NCBI GenBank assembly: GCA_027559495.1
Contig: JAMXSV010000005.1
Span: 963,993 to 1,027,992, forward strand
Direction: 5' to 3'
Origin: Aurifilum marmelostoma
Lineage: Eukaryota; Ascomycota; Sordariomycetes; Diaporthales; Cryphonectriaceae
Length of the DNA stretch: 64,000 nt
Shown: positions 9,563 to 20,800 of the stretch, piece after piece
How positions within the stretch are numbered: the stretch's first letter is position 1
Layout: the number at the start of each line of letters is the position of its first letter
Translations under genes and position numbers: made by a program
The notes under the pieces: generated by a model
Databases searched by the model: none
What the model was told of the DNA's origin: nothing
The model's input: the letters and a program-made list of their open reading frames with translations, nothing else

Positions 9563-10265
9563 TTTACTTTCCTACCCTATTCACCCACCACAATATAGTC
9601 CTCTTCGTCAGTAACTAATTCGATATCGCCCTGTTTATCTAGACTATCGTTGCTTTAATTAAATGCTTTTTGAGCCTTCTAGATAGCTTCAATATCAGCG
9701 AACTTTAAATTTGGTATTATAACCTATCCAATATGCAGGTCACAACGAAGATTGCGGCACAGCACTAAGGCTACCCGGAACGGACCCCAGAGAGCCGAGA
9801 GTCCAATACTCTAGTGCAGAACCAATACAACAGGATTATATAACCCAAGGTTAGGGTTATAAAGGATGCATAGTCGAAGAAGTCGACTATCGACTCTATT
9901 AACTAGTTAAAGAAGTTAACTATTAACTTTATTAACTTAACTAAAGAATAGGATATATAAGAATATAGTTATTACTAGGTAAAAGGATTATTATATATAG
10001 CTCTTTAGTTATTAATCTAAGTATTACTTCTAACTAAGTAATAGCCTTACTGCTAGTAATATATTATAGAGAACTTTAGAATTATTTCTATATTCTTTAA
10101 AGCATACTTTAATACCTTACTTGCCTAATATAAACCCTTTATATACTTATTATATACTCTAGTTACAGCAGTGCTTATTATATTTAGGCTTATATCTACC
10201 TTTCTTCTTTTTCTAAGCTTTTATGCCTTAATTTGCCTTCTTAATGCTTAACTTTTCTCTAAGGC
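9563..10265 (-). pseudogene. C-terminal remnant of a DDE-type transposase, split by a solo LTR
   Basis: On the minus strand, 10265-10183 reads a lysine/arginine-rich stretch (KRKKGRYKP). The frame resumes at 9714-9580 with PNLKFADIEAI, a Gln-to-stop position and an acidic tail ending DEEDYIVVGE before a stop. The internal stops are TAG and TAA where glutamine is expected, which is the RIP pattern. Basic-then-acidic C-terminal tails are typical of fungal pogo/CENP-B-like transposases, but no catalytic block is present, so the family is a guess. The two halves are separated exactly by the LTR at 9715-10182. The N-terminal part was not located; it may lie among the relics beyond 25.3 kb. Confidence 0.5.
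9715..10182 (+). mobile_element. solo LTR of a chromovirus (LTR type A), 468 bp
   Basis: It begins TATTATAACC (a RIP-altered TGTTATGACC) and ends TTATTATA (from TTATTACA). It is flanked by TTTGG (9710-9714) and TTTAG (10183-10187), a 5-bp target duplication with one G-to-A change. The same LTR occurs in inverted orientation at 23065-23595. No internal region is attached, and the transposase frame resumes directly after it, so this is a product of LTR-LTR recombination. It contains a GGTTAGGGTT motif near 9850. Confidence 0.82.
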
Positions 10266-10728
10266 TGTTATGACCCGCAACCGTCATGACATGGCACACT
10301 AGGGCCATCCGGAACGGAACCCTTGGTACGGGAAAAGTTCAACACTCACCTATGGAGCCACGCTAGGATTATATAACCCAGGGTTAGGGTTAGGACAAGG
10401 ACCAACTAGGATGGATAGCTTTGAATATGTGCTATCCGGAGATATCCAGATAGTTCGGATATATTGCTATCCAAGTTAGCTATATTCGAAAACTAGTTAT
10501 ATAAGGGATACATTCGCTACTATTAGATAGATTTAGTATATAGCTCTTTAATCGTTAATCTAAGTATTATCTCTAATATAAGTAATAGCTCTACTGCTAG
10601 TAATATACTGCAGAAGACTTTGAAAGTTATTTTTATATTCTTTGAATTATACTTTGATATTATTCTTGCCTAATATAAACCCTTTTATATACTTATTATA
10701 TACTCCGGTTATAGCAGTGCTTATTACA
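10266..10728 (+). repeat. 5' LTR (type B) of the chromovirus
   Basis: It starts TGTTATGACCC and ends CTTATTACA, the TG...CA ends of an LTR, and is the least mutated of the LTRs here. A telomere-like CCAGGGTTAGGGTTAGG lies at 10377-10393. Its pair is 17359-17821. Confidence 0.92.
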
Positions 10729-10799
10729 TTTTAATGACTCTTATTTAAGTATAGTTTAGTATACTTCTTTTTAGGCAATATAGAAACATAATATCTCTC

Positions 10800-12050
10800 T
10801 AGATTCCAACCCCCTCTACCACAAGCAGGGCCCAGACCAGCGCTAAGCTATAGCAAACCATTACAGCCCTGCAGGCTTGCATTTAAGAACTTAAAGAATC
10901 CAGCAATACTTAGATTAGAGTCTACAAGATAGATAAGCCTATCCCTTATAAAGGATCAAAGGGCACTCTTTAGGCTTTTATTACTCAGTGCAAGGCCTAC
11001 TTCCTTCACTATCCGGCCTAGTTTATAGATAAGGGAGAGAAAGTAGTCTTTGCAGGAACTTAGTTAGAAGGCAATGCTCTTGCCTAATTTAAACCTTCCC
11101 TTCAAAACTACCTTAACAACCTAACTATGCCTAATAATTATAATAAGGAAACTAAAGCTATTTTTAACTTATTTAAAGGTTTTAAGAAAGCACTTAAGAA
11201 CGCATTTAGCAACCTAAATAAAAAGCGTATAGCAAAATGTAGTCTTATAGACCTTAAGCAAACTAAAGCTGCTTTGGATTATATAGCTAAATTTAGGCAA
11301 TACACGGGACGAGTTAGCTAGGAAGATAAAGCATTAATATCCCAGTTCTATAAAGGATTAAAGAATAGGATTAAAAACGAACTTTATAAGATAAACCGAC
11401 CCAATGATCTAGCAGAATATATTGCAATAGCAGTATAAATTGACAACTGCATCTTTGAATAATAATAGGAGAAAAACTGCAAAAGTAACAAATAACTATA
11501 AAAGTTTAGGGCCCCAGCTAATAGTAGAAAATGCTACCAGCCTTAGCAGAACTACTAAGGAAAATAATAAAATTATATAAGTATAGCATAAAGCAGTAGC
11601 ATGCATGCTGGCCTAATGGAACTAAACGCTACGCATCGACGCAACGACTTCTAGACTTAAGGCAAAGGCAATAGAGCATGCTTCAATTGTGGAAAGCCTA
11701 GATACTTTGCATAGGAATATCGATAACTACAAAGGAAATAATAGCAATCTATCTAGAAGGGATAATAGCTTAGTATTGCTACTTAATAGGAACTTAATTA
11801 TCTAAATAAAAATATCCTAATAAAGCAAGTAACGGACTCTATTAATTATAAATCTCTTAGTTAGACTGCATATTATAATAATAGTTGCGTATCATATCTT
11901 TTGGAGAAAGAAGGTTTAGGATAGTTCTTCCAGAAACCCAAGGGACAACAACAACTTGCTATCAAAAGCAGGACTTCTATTAAAGAAGAATAATCAAACT
12001 ATTCTACTAATCCTATAGGTTAGGGATCTAAGAAAGAATAAGACCTAGGA
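10800..12050 (+). pseudogene. gag-like remnant with a CCHC zinc knuckle
   Basis: The best-preserved block is at 11127-11321 (TKAIFNLFKGFKKALKNAF...), a gag capsid segment common in fungal gypsy elements. A knuckle reading CFNCGKPRYFA follows at about 11678-11710; its histidine position now reads Tyr (CAC to TAC), a RIP-type change. The corresponding minus-strand block in the inverted copy is at 22481-22666. Gag would form the virus-like particle in the cytoplasm. No intact frame remains. Confidence 0.78.
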
Positions 12051-15000
12051 AAATTTCCCCTATAGCACTATCTTATATAGCTTACAGATAACAACGAGCA
12101 TGTATCGGACACTACAGCATCTCTAGCCTATAATAAGTGCAATGATAACTCAAAAAATGCAGACTTTACTCTAGCCCTTATAGGAGAATATACTATAGAA
12201 ATACTCATTCTTAAAGAAGAAACCCTCCAGGATAGACAGCCTAACGTCCTACTCGAACCTATTACGCAATAATATATAGATAACTTAGAGGAATTAGTTC
12301 CAACTACCTGACGCAGCAGCCTCAGTTCTAACTACTAGGATATTAATATCCAAACAGAATACCTTATATATAAAATACCTCTAAAAGCCCTCTTTAGGAG
12401 CATCTTACTTTAGAATTATAAAGCAGATAAATTAAAGGATCCTAGAATTAATGCATTTTATTTTAGATACTACTAATTAGCATAGATCTTATGCACTTAT
12501 TATAGCTATTAAACTTATTTCAAGGAAAAGATTAAATATAGATAGTTCCTAACTAGGAAGGAAGAATAATTTATTTAAGTATATAAGGAATCCGAACTAT
12601 AGTTTAGGGAAGTACTAGAGAAGAAATACTATAATGCACTTATTAGACTACTAGAAGATTGCCCCTAGTCTTGCGTAGACAAAAAACGCAAATAGTAGCA
12701 ATATCTAGTAGAATAATATACTATCTATATGCAGAATAAGGCATACGCCTAGCATATACAGCAATGCAACAAGAAGCATCACAAGTACGCACAATAATAA
12801 GCCAAGGCACTAGCTTAGCAAGCAGCTAAAAAAGCCCCAAAAAGAAAAGATTGCTTATAAAGGGATAACAGTTAATTAGGACTATAAGGTCCCTATGCAT
12901 AATAGCAAAAGGAAGCTATATATATATATAGCTTAATATAAATATTAATAACTAATATTATAGCGCGCTATTAAATAGCAGCGCATAAAAGAATTATATA
13001 TCCCCCCGCATCATTAATATAGCAAAAATACCATAGCAATAGAAAGAGAAGCTCTATATACTTAACACTATAGAAGAATAACCTATTGCATATAACTAAG
13101 GGGTAATCGATAAAGAGACTAATTATCTACCTATCTCAAACTAAGGATATATAATATTTATTTCTTTTAATATTATAAATATAGCATACTATAATATAAT
13201 ATTAGGACTTTTATAGCTTAAAGAGCATAATTCTTAAATCGATTAGACTACTAGCTAGATCTCTTAGGAACAAGCTATACCTAATAGGATAGTTGCAATT
13301 AAAGGCGCAGGACAAGACTTAGTCACTAAGGACAGCTAAGATAGGCGCTTAAATAAGCACTTACTATATACCTCTAAATCAGCAGGGACTAATAGCTTAT
13401 AAAGAAGAATTATAAATGCCTTAAACCTATAGATACAGATTAGGCATAAATTAAAAATATAAATAAATAAAGACTAGTTAGGAAGACTTAGTCTGATATA
13501 AAGCAAAAATAATAGATAATTGCAATAAAATGCTTAATAGTACCTACTATTCCTCTAGGAAGCAGAAATAGAGGAAGAACTAACCCTAATACTTGCTAGC
13601 ATACTAGAAGAGTACTATAAATTTACAAAACTATTCCAAGAAGAATTAGTTATAGGACTACTAGAATATAGTCTATATAATTATAAAATCCCACTTAAGG
13701 AAGGAACTTAGCCTAAGTTCTTTCCTATCTATAAACTAAATAAAGCATAACTTAAAGCACTTAGAGAGTACCTTAACAAAAACCTAAAGAAAGATTATAT
13801 ATAATTATTACAATTACTAGCAGAATACCTAATCCTATTTATACTAAAGAAAAATAGCAAACTATAACTTTATATAAACTATAGATAGCTTAATAATATT
13901 ATAATTAAGAATTAGTACCTATTACTACTTATTAAGAAATTATAAGATCAACTATAAGGCGCATAATAGTTCATAGCACTAGACCTTAAAAGAGCATATA
14001 ATCTTATTAGAATAAAGGCAGGCAAAGAGTAGAAAATGGCATTTTGCATAAGATATAAGCATTATAAATACTTAGTTATGCTATTCGGATTAACTAATGC
14101 ACCTGCATCTTTCTAGGAAATAATTAATTAGGTATTTAGAGAGCATCTAAATATTTATATTATCGCCTACCTTAATAATATCCTCATCTACTTCTCGGAC
14201 TTAGCAACTTATAGACAGCATATATAAAAAGTGCTATAGACTCTCTAAAATGCTAAATTTCTTATTAAACCAAAAAAGAGCTACTTCCATATTCAGAAAG
14301 TTGACTACCTTAGATATATAATTAAGCCTAGATGCATATATATGCAAAAAGATAAAATAAAAGTAATTAGGAATTAGCTAATATCTAAGAATATTATAGA
14401 TATTAAAGCATTCCTTAGATATGCTAACTTCTACTAATAATTTATCTAATAATACTTAAAGATTATATAACCTATAATAAAGCTTATAAAAAAAGATAAA
14501 TCTTTCTATTAGATAGGAAAAGAGCAGCAAGCCTTTAATGCTATTAAGGAATAAATTATACAAGAATCTATTTTAAGAGAAGCCGACCCTAGCTAAGAAT
14601 TCAAAGTAGCAATTAATGCATTAGACTATGCACTCAGCAGAGAATTTATCTAATAAGATAATTAGAATAAATTACACCTTATTGCTAACTTCTTAAAGAA
14701 GCTAAATAGTCTAGAACTATAATATAGAACCCTAAATAAGGAACTTATAGCTATAGTATATGCATTCTAGGAATAGCAATACTACCTTATTAAAGCAAAA
14801 TACCCAATTAAAGTACTTACTAATCATAAGAACCTTATATTATTTACAATAACTAAGGTTCTGAATAAGCAATAAGTATAATGGGCAGAATTTCTCTTAT
14901 AATTCGATATTAAAATTAGCTATATTTAAGGAAAAGAAAATACTAAAGCGGATGCTCTTAGTTAACAATCGGATTATATACTAGCATCAGAAATTAAGGA

Positions 15001-16395
15001 GTAGATACTTTTCGATTAAAATAAGGAAGGAAACCTTATATAGAAATAAGAAATTAACTTAATACTTAGGATTATATACTAGAGCAAGAAACTAGAAGAA
15101 ATAACTCTACAGGAATAAGAAAAATATATTAAGGATATATATAGCGCACTAGCACATAGGCATCAAAGAGTCAGAGCTACCTACAAATAAATCAAGCGAT
15201 ATTAGAATCTACTAAGCCTTAGGATATAAATTAAGGAAATTATTCAGAAATGCAATAGTTGCAAAAAAAACAAAGCAGAAAGATATAAGCCTTACAGACT
15301 ACTGCAACCCTTACTAGTACCTATAACTATTTAGCAATTAATCAGTCTAGACTTCATTACTAAGCTACCTATCTTATAAGAACCCTTAACTAAGGTGCAA
15401 TATAATAGCATCCTAATAGTAGTTTATAGACTAAGCAAGTACGCTTACTTTCTCCCCTATAAGGAAAGCAGTATAGCAGAAGAACTCGCATATACATTTC
15501 TTAGGACAATTATCGCTAACTATAGCATGCTAGAAGAGATTATCTTAAATAGAGATAGAAAATTCGTATTATACTTCTAAATATTACTTATAAAGCAACT
15601 TAGAGCATACTATAAAATATTAACAGCCTATTATCCATAAATAGATAAGCAAATAGAATAAATAAACCAAATTATTAAATAATACCTCAGATACTATATC
15701 AATCAGAAATAGAATAACTAAATTAAACTATTACTATTAGCGCAATTTGCATATAATAGCGCAAATATAAGCACAATAAAGACTTTACTATTCTATGCAC
15801 TCTATAGATATAACCCGATAGCATACTATAAAGCATTACTAGGGGCAAATGCAGAAGCAGCGGAAAAATGAATATAGCGCATTAAGAAGGTTTAGGAAGA
15901 TATTCAGCAAGAACTCCAATTTATATAAGAATAAATAACCAAATATGCTAACTCCAAGAGAATTAAGGAATCAATCTTATAGGAGGGAAATAAAGTTTAC
16001 TTGAAACGAAAAAATATAAAGATTACCCGACCAAATAATAAACTTAATTACAAAAAAATCGGACCCTTTAAAATCTTAAGAAAAATCTCCCTAGTTAACT
16101 ATAAGCTCGCGCTACTAGCAGGAATAAGAATATACCCAGTATTCTACATTTCACTTCTAAAACCAGCAATATAAGAAATACCTATAGATAATAATATTAA
16201 AGCTAAGGATAATAAGCTAGAATATAAAATAGGAAGGATTTTAAGATATAAAGGTCCTTAGCATAACTTAGAATACTATATTAAGTAAAAAGGCTACTTA
16301 GTAAGCGAAAATATATAGGAACCCGAAGAAAACTTAGCTTACGCATAATAAGCACTTTAAGACTACTAGACAAACTAGTTACAAAGATAAGCAAT
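12051..16395 (+). pseudogene. pol remnant: protease, reverse transcriptase, RNase H, integrase, chromodomain
   Basis: Reverse transcriptase is recognisable at about 13700-14350, RNase H at about 14600-14900 and integrase at about 15050-15900 (the YAYFLPYKESS and LAYTFLRTIIANY blocks at 15395-15580). The RT active-site box at 14168-14188 reads YLNNILIY: both catalytic Asp codons have become Asn through G-to-A change. In the integrase the conserved DRD reads NRD. The chromodomain at 16219-16350 (EYKIGRILRYKGP...KGYLVSENI...EPEENL) has stops at its tryptophan positions. All damage is of the RIP type, so this polyprotein is dead in several essential sites. Confidence 0.88.
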
Positions 16396-16624
16396 TAGGA
16401 TCCAGACTAGATAAATAAACTACTAATATGCTAGAAACTAGACTAATTAGGCAGAAATATAATTAGGAATATAATCTACCAATTTATACCCTACCGGTTA
16501 GCAGGAAAACGCTACTAGCCGAAGGAAAATACTAGATAGGACACTATACTAGTTAAGGAATATAAATAGTCAGGGATATACTAGTCAATTCGAAGCCCAG
16601 GATAGCAACTAATAAGGCTAAAAT

Positions 16625-17164
16625 TCAGGGGACCTCTTCGGCAGACCTCTCTACCCCAGAATAAGAACTAAAGGCTGCAGCAAGCAACCCTTTAGCTAGA
16701 AAACCCGACTAGTCTACTACAGCATTCCCTACATCCACAGAGTTCCAATCAAATCCCTCAAAATCAGGAACCTTAGCAGAAGCAGCAGATTCTTCAGAAA
16801 CCACCTCTTAAACCATCTTAGAAGCGCAGTAACGCTCCTCCTTAGCTTCTATACGTTCTAATGCTTCTATACTATTAAGGCCACAACGAACTGCACGCAT
16901 TATCTTCTTAAACTATATACGCTTTTATTTCTGCAGGCGCTTAACCTCTATAGCAGCGTTGCAAAGCCGGCCCTTAGCACCCTCTAACTGCTTTTCTAAA
17001 TATTAATATTAAACTCTAATCTGTCGAATCTCTAAGGCGCTAAGGCTCTGGACGTTATATCGAGAATGCCTAAGGCGAATATATTCCGAGCAGCAGGAAG
17101 AATCATTAGGGGAGGCTTAACAAAACGAAATGCTACAACCCTTGCAAAAAGAACAAGAAGGCAT
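16625..17164 (-). pseudogene. antisense ORF between pol and the 3' LTR, 180 codons, seven RIP-type stops
   Basis: On the strand opposite to gag-pol, ATG 17164 starts a frame of exactly 180 codons ending in TGA at 16627-16625. Its seven internal stops (codons 16, 52, 54, 80, 84, 119, 152) are all TAA or TAG and never TGA, as expected if glutamine (or Trp) codons were hit by C-to-T change. The protein would have a cysteine-rich N-terminus (C4, C7, C10, C15, C24, C25), a long Leu/Glu/Lys/Arg helix suited to a coiled coil (about 44-122), and an acidic end with FEGFDWNSV. Base composition is less AT-rich than gag-pol. I know of antisense extra ORFs in fungal and plant gypsy elements, but not the function of this one. 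Confidence 0.7.
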
Positions 17165-17345
17165 AGTAATAGCGTTTTGAAGAATAATCGAAAGAAGGGA
17201 ATCCTTCTATTTTATTTTCTTAGCACAAGAACTTGAAAAATAAGGTTTATTGACTCTATTTAACATAATAAATTAGGAAGGCATAATCTAGCAATAAAAT
17301 AACATATAAGAAACTTACAGAAGATCGTTCGGAATAATAATTAAT

Positions 17346-17355
17346 AGGAGAGAGA
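17346..17355 (+). other. polypurine tract before the 3' LTR
   Basis: AGGAGAGAGA lies 3 bp before the 3' LTR start at 17359, the expected place for the primer of plus-strand DNA synthesis. It is almost the only purine run here untouched by RIP. Confidence 0.65.
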
Positions 17356-17358
17356 TAA

Positions 17359-17821
17359 TATTATAACCCGCAATTATTATAATATAGCATACTAGGGCTA
17401 TTCAGAACGAAACCCTTAGTATAGGAAAAGTTCAATACTCACCTATAAAGCTATACTAGGATTATATAATCCAGAGTTAGGGTTAGGATAAGGACTAACT
17501 AGGATGAATAGCTTTAGATATATGCTATCCGGAGATATCTAGATAGTTCGGATATATTGCTATCTAAGTTAGCCATATTCGAAGACTAGTTATATAAGGG
17601 ATATATTTGCTACTATTAGATAGATTTAGTATATAGCTCTTTAGTTATCAATCTAAGTATTATCTCTAATATAAGTAATAGCTCTACTGCTAGTAATATA
17701 CTGCAGAAGACTTTGAAAGTTGTTTTCGTATTCTTTGGATTATACTTTGATATCGTTCTTGCCTAATATAAACCCTTTTATGTACTTATTATATACCCCA
17801 GTTACAGCAGTGCTCATTATA
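17359..17821 (+). repeat. 3' LTR (type B) of the chromovirus
   Basis: 463 bp, the same length as the 5' LTR, starting TATTATAACCC and ending CTCATTATA. Many C-to-T and G-to-A differences separate the two LTRs, so their divergence reflects RIP and cannot be used as an age estimate. It abuts the inverted, truncated copy at 17822. Confidence 0.9.
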
Positions 17822-20800
17822 GTCCTCTAATCCTCTTAGAGTTAGCGTATTTGGTTATTTGTTCTTATATAAACTAAAGTTCTTATTAAATATCTTTCTA
17901 AACCTTCTTGATATACTATATTTGTTCTTCTGCTACTTTCGCATTTGCCCCTAGTAATGCTTCGTAGTATGCTGTCGGGTTATATCTGTAGAGTGCGTAG
18001 AATAGTAAGGTCTTTATTATGCTTATATCTGCGCTATTATATGCGAATTGCGCCAATAGTAATAGTTTAATCTAGTTATTCTATTCCTAATTAATATAGT
18101 ATCTAAGGTATTATTTAACAATTTGGTTTATTTATTCTGTTTGCTTGTCTATTTATGGATAATAGGCTATTAACATTTTATAATATGCTCTAAGTTGCTT
18201 TATAAATAATATCTAGAAGTGTAATATAAATTTTCTATCTCTATCTAAGATAATCTCTTCTAGCATGCTATAGTTAGCAATAATTATTCTAAGGAATGTG
18301 TATACAAGTTCTTCTGCTATACTGCTTTCCTTATAGGGGAGAAAGTAAGCGTACTTGCTTAATCTGCAAACTACTACTAGGATGCTATTATATTGCACCT
18401 TAGTTAAGGGTTCTTATAAGATAGGTAGCTTAGTAATAAAGTCTAGACTAATTAATTGCTAAATAGTTATAGGTACTAGTAAGGGTTATAGTAGTCTGTA
18501 AGGCTTATATCTTTCTGCCTTATTTTTCTTGCAATTATTACATTTCTGAATAATTTTCTCAATTTGTATCCTAAGGCTTAGTAGATTCTAATATTGCTTG
18601 ATTTATTTGTAGGTAGCCCTAACTCCTTAGTGCCTATATGCTAGTGCGCTATATATATCCCTAATGTATTCTTCTTGTTCCTATAGAGTTATTTCTTCTG
18701 GTTTCTTGCCCTGGTATATAATTCTAAGTATTGAGTTGATTTCTTATTTCTATATAAGGTTCCCTTCCTTATTCTAATCGAAGAGTATCTATTCCTTAAT
18801 TCCTAATGCTAGTATATAATCCGATTATTAACTAAGAGCGTCCGCTCTAGTATTTTCTTTTCCTTAAATATAGCTAATTTTAATATCGAATTATAAGAGG
18901 AATTCTGCCTATTATACTTATTGCTTATTCAAAACCTTAGTTATTGTAAATAATATAAGGTTCTTATAATTAGTAAGTACTTTAATTGGGTGTTTTGCTC
19001 TAATAAGGTAGTATTGCTATTCCTAGAATGCATATACTATAGCTATAAATTCCTTATCTGGGGTTCTATATTATAGTTCTGAACTATTTAGCTTCTTTAA
19101 GAAGTTAGCAATAAGGTATAGTTTATTTTGATTATCTTATTAGATAAATTCTCTGCTAAGTATATAATCTAATATATTAGTTGCTATTTCGAATTCTTAG
19201 CTAGGGTTGGCTTCTTTTAAAATAGATTCTTATATAACTTATTCCTTAATGGCGTCGAAGGCTTGCTGCTCTTTTTCTATCTAATAGAAAGATTTATCTT
19301 TTTTTATAAGCTCTATTATAGGTTATATAATCTTCGAGTACTATTAGATGAATTATTAGTAGAAGTTAGCATATCTGAAGAATGCTTTAATATTTATAAT
19401 ATTCTTAGGTATTAGCTAATTTCTAATTGCTTCTATCTTATCTTTTTGCATATATATGCATCTGGGTTTAATTATATATTCGAGATAATCGACCTTCTAA
19501 ATATAGAAGTAGCTCTTTTTTGGTTTAACAAGGAGTTTAGCATCTTAGAGAGTCTATAGCACTTTTCGTATATACTATCTATAAGTTGCTAAGTCCAAGG
19601 AGTAGATAAGGATATTATTAAGGTAGGCAATAATATAAATATCTAAATGCTCCCTAAGTATCTAATTAATTATTTCCTAGAAAGATGCAAGTGCATTAGT
19701 TAATCCGAATAGCATAATCAAGTATTTATAGTGCCTATATCTTATGCGAAATGCTATTTTCTACTCTTCGCCTGCCTTTATCCTAATAAGATTATATGCT
19801 TCTTTAAGGTCTAGTGCTGTAAATCATTATGCGCCTTATAGTCGATCTTATAGTTCCTTAATAAGTAGTAATGGATATCAATTTTTAATTATAATGTTAT
19901 TAAGCTATTTATAGTCTATATAGAGTTATAGTTTGCTATTTTTCTTTAGTATAAATAGGATTGGATATCCTGCTAGTAATTGTAATAGTTATATATAATC
20001 TTTCTTTAGGTTTTCGTCGAGGTACTCCCTAAGTGCTTCAAGTTATGCTTTATCTAGTCTATAGATAGAGAAGAACTTAGGCTAAGTTCCTTCCTTAAGT
20101 AGGATTTTATAGTTATATAGACTATATTCTAGTAATCCTATAACTAATTCTCCTTAGAATAGTTTTGTAAACTTATAGTACTTTTCTAGTATACTAGCAA
20201 GTATTAGGATTAGTTCTTCCTCTATTTCTGCTTCCTAAAGGAATAGTAGATACTATTAAGCATTTTATTGCAATTATTTATTATTTTTGCTTTATATTAG
20301 ACCAAATCTTCCTAACTAGTCTTTATTTACTTATATTTTTAACCTATGCCTAACCTGCATCTATAGGTTCAAAGCATTTATAGTTCTTCTCTATAAGCTA
20401 TTAGTCCCTGCTAATTTGGAGGTATATAATAAGTGCTTATTTAAGCGCCTATCTTAGCTATCCTTAGTAACTAAGTTTTATCCTGCGCCTTTAATTGCAA
20501 TTATCCTATTGGATATAGCTTATTCCTAAGAGATCTGGCTAGTAGTCTAATCAATTCGAGAATTATGCTCCTTAAGCTATAGAAGTCCTAATATTATATT
20601 ATAGTATGCTATATCTATAATATTAAAAGAAATAAATATTATATATTCTTAGTTTAAGATAGATAGATAATTAGTCTCCTTATTAATTATCCCTTAGTTA
20701 TACGCAATAGGTTATTCTTTTACAGTATTAAGTATATAGGGCTTCTCTTTCTATTGCTATAGTATTTTTGCTATATTAATAATGCAGGGGAATATATAAT

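Larger units (their letters stand above)
10266..17821 (+). mobile_element. full-length RIP-inactivated Ty3/gypsy chromovirus
   Basis: Two LTRs of exactly 463 bp (10266-10728 and 17359-17821) bound a 6.6-kb interior in the order gag, protease/RT/RNase H, integrase, chromodomain, antisense ORF, polypurine tract, 3' LTR. That order and the C-terminal chromodomain define a chromovirus. All coding frames carry dozens of TAA/TAG codons and many C-to-T or G-to-A transitions typical of RIP. The 5-bp flanks (AAGGC at 10261-10265; GTCCT at 17822-17826) do not match, so the locus was rearranged after insertion. The element is not capable of movement. Confidence 0.93.

Noticed and set aside
15395..15580. 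Small standalone protein gene of 61 codons, with a twin at 18398-18213
   Set aside because: Both are the same integrase fragment in the two inverted chromovirus copies, open only by chance between RIP stops.
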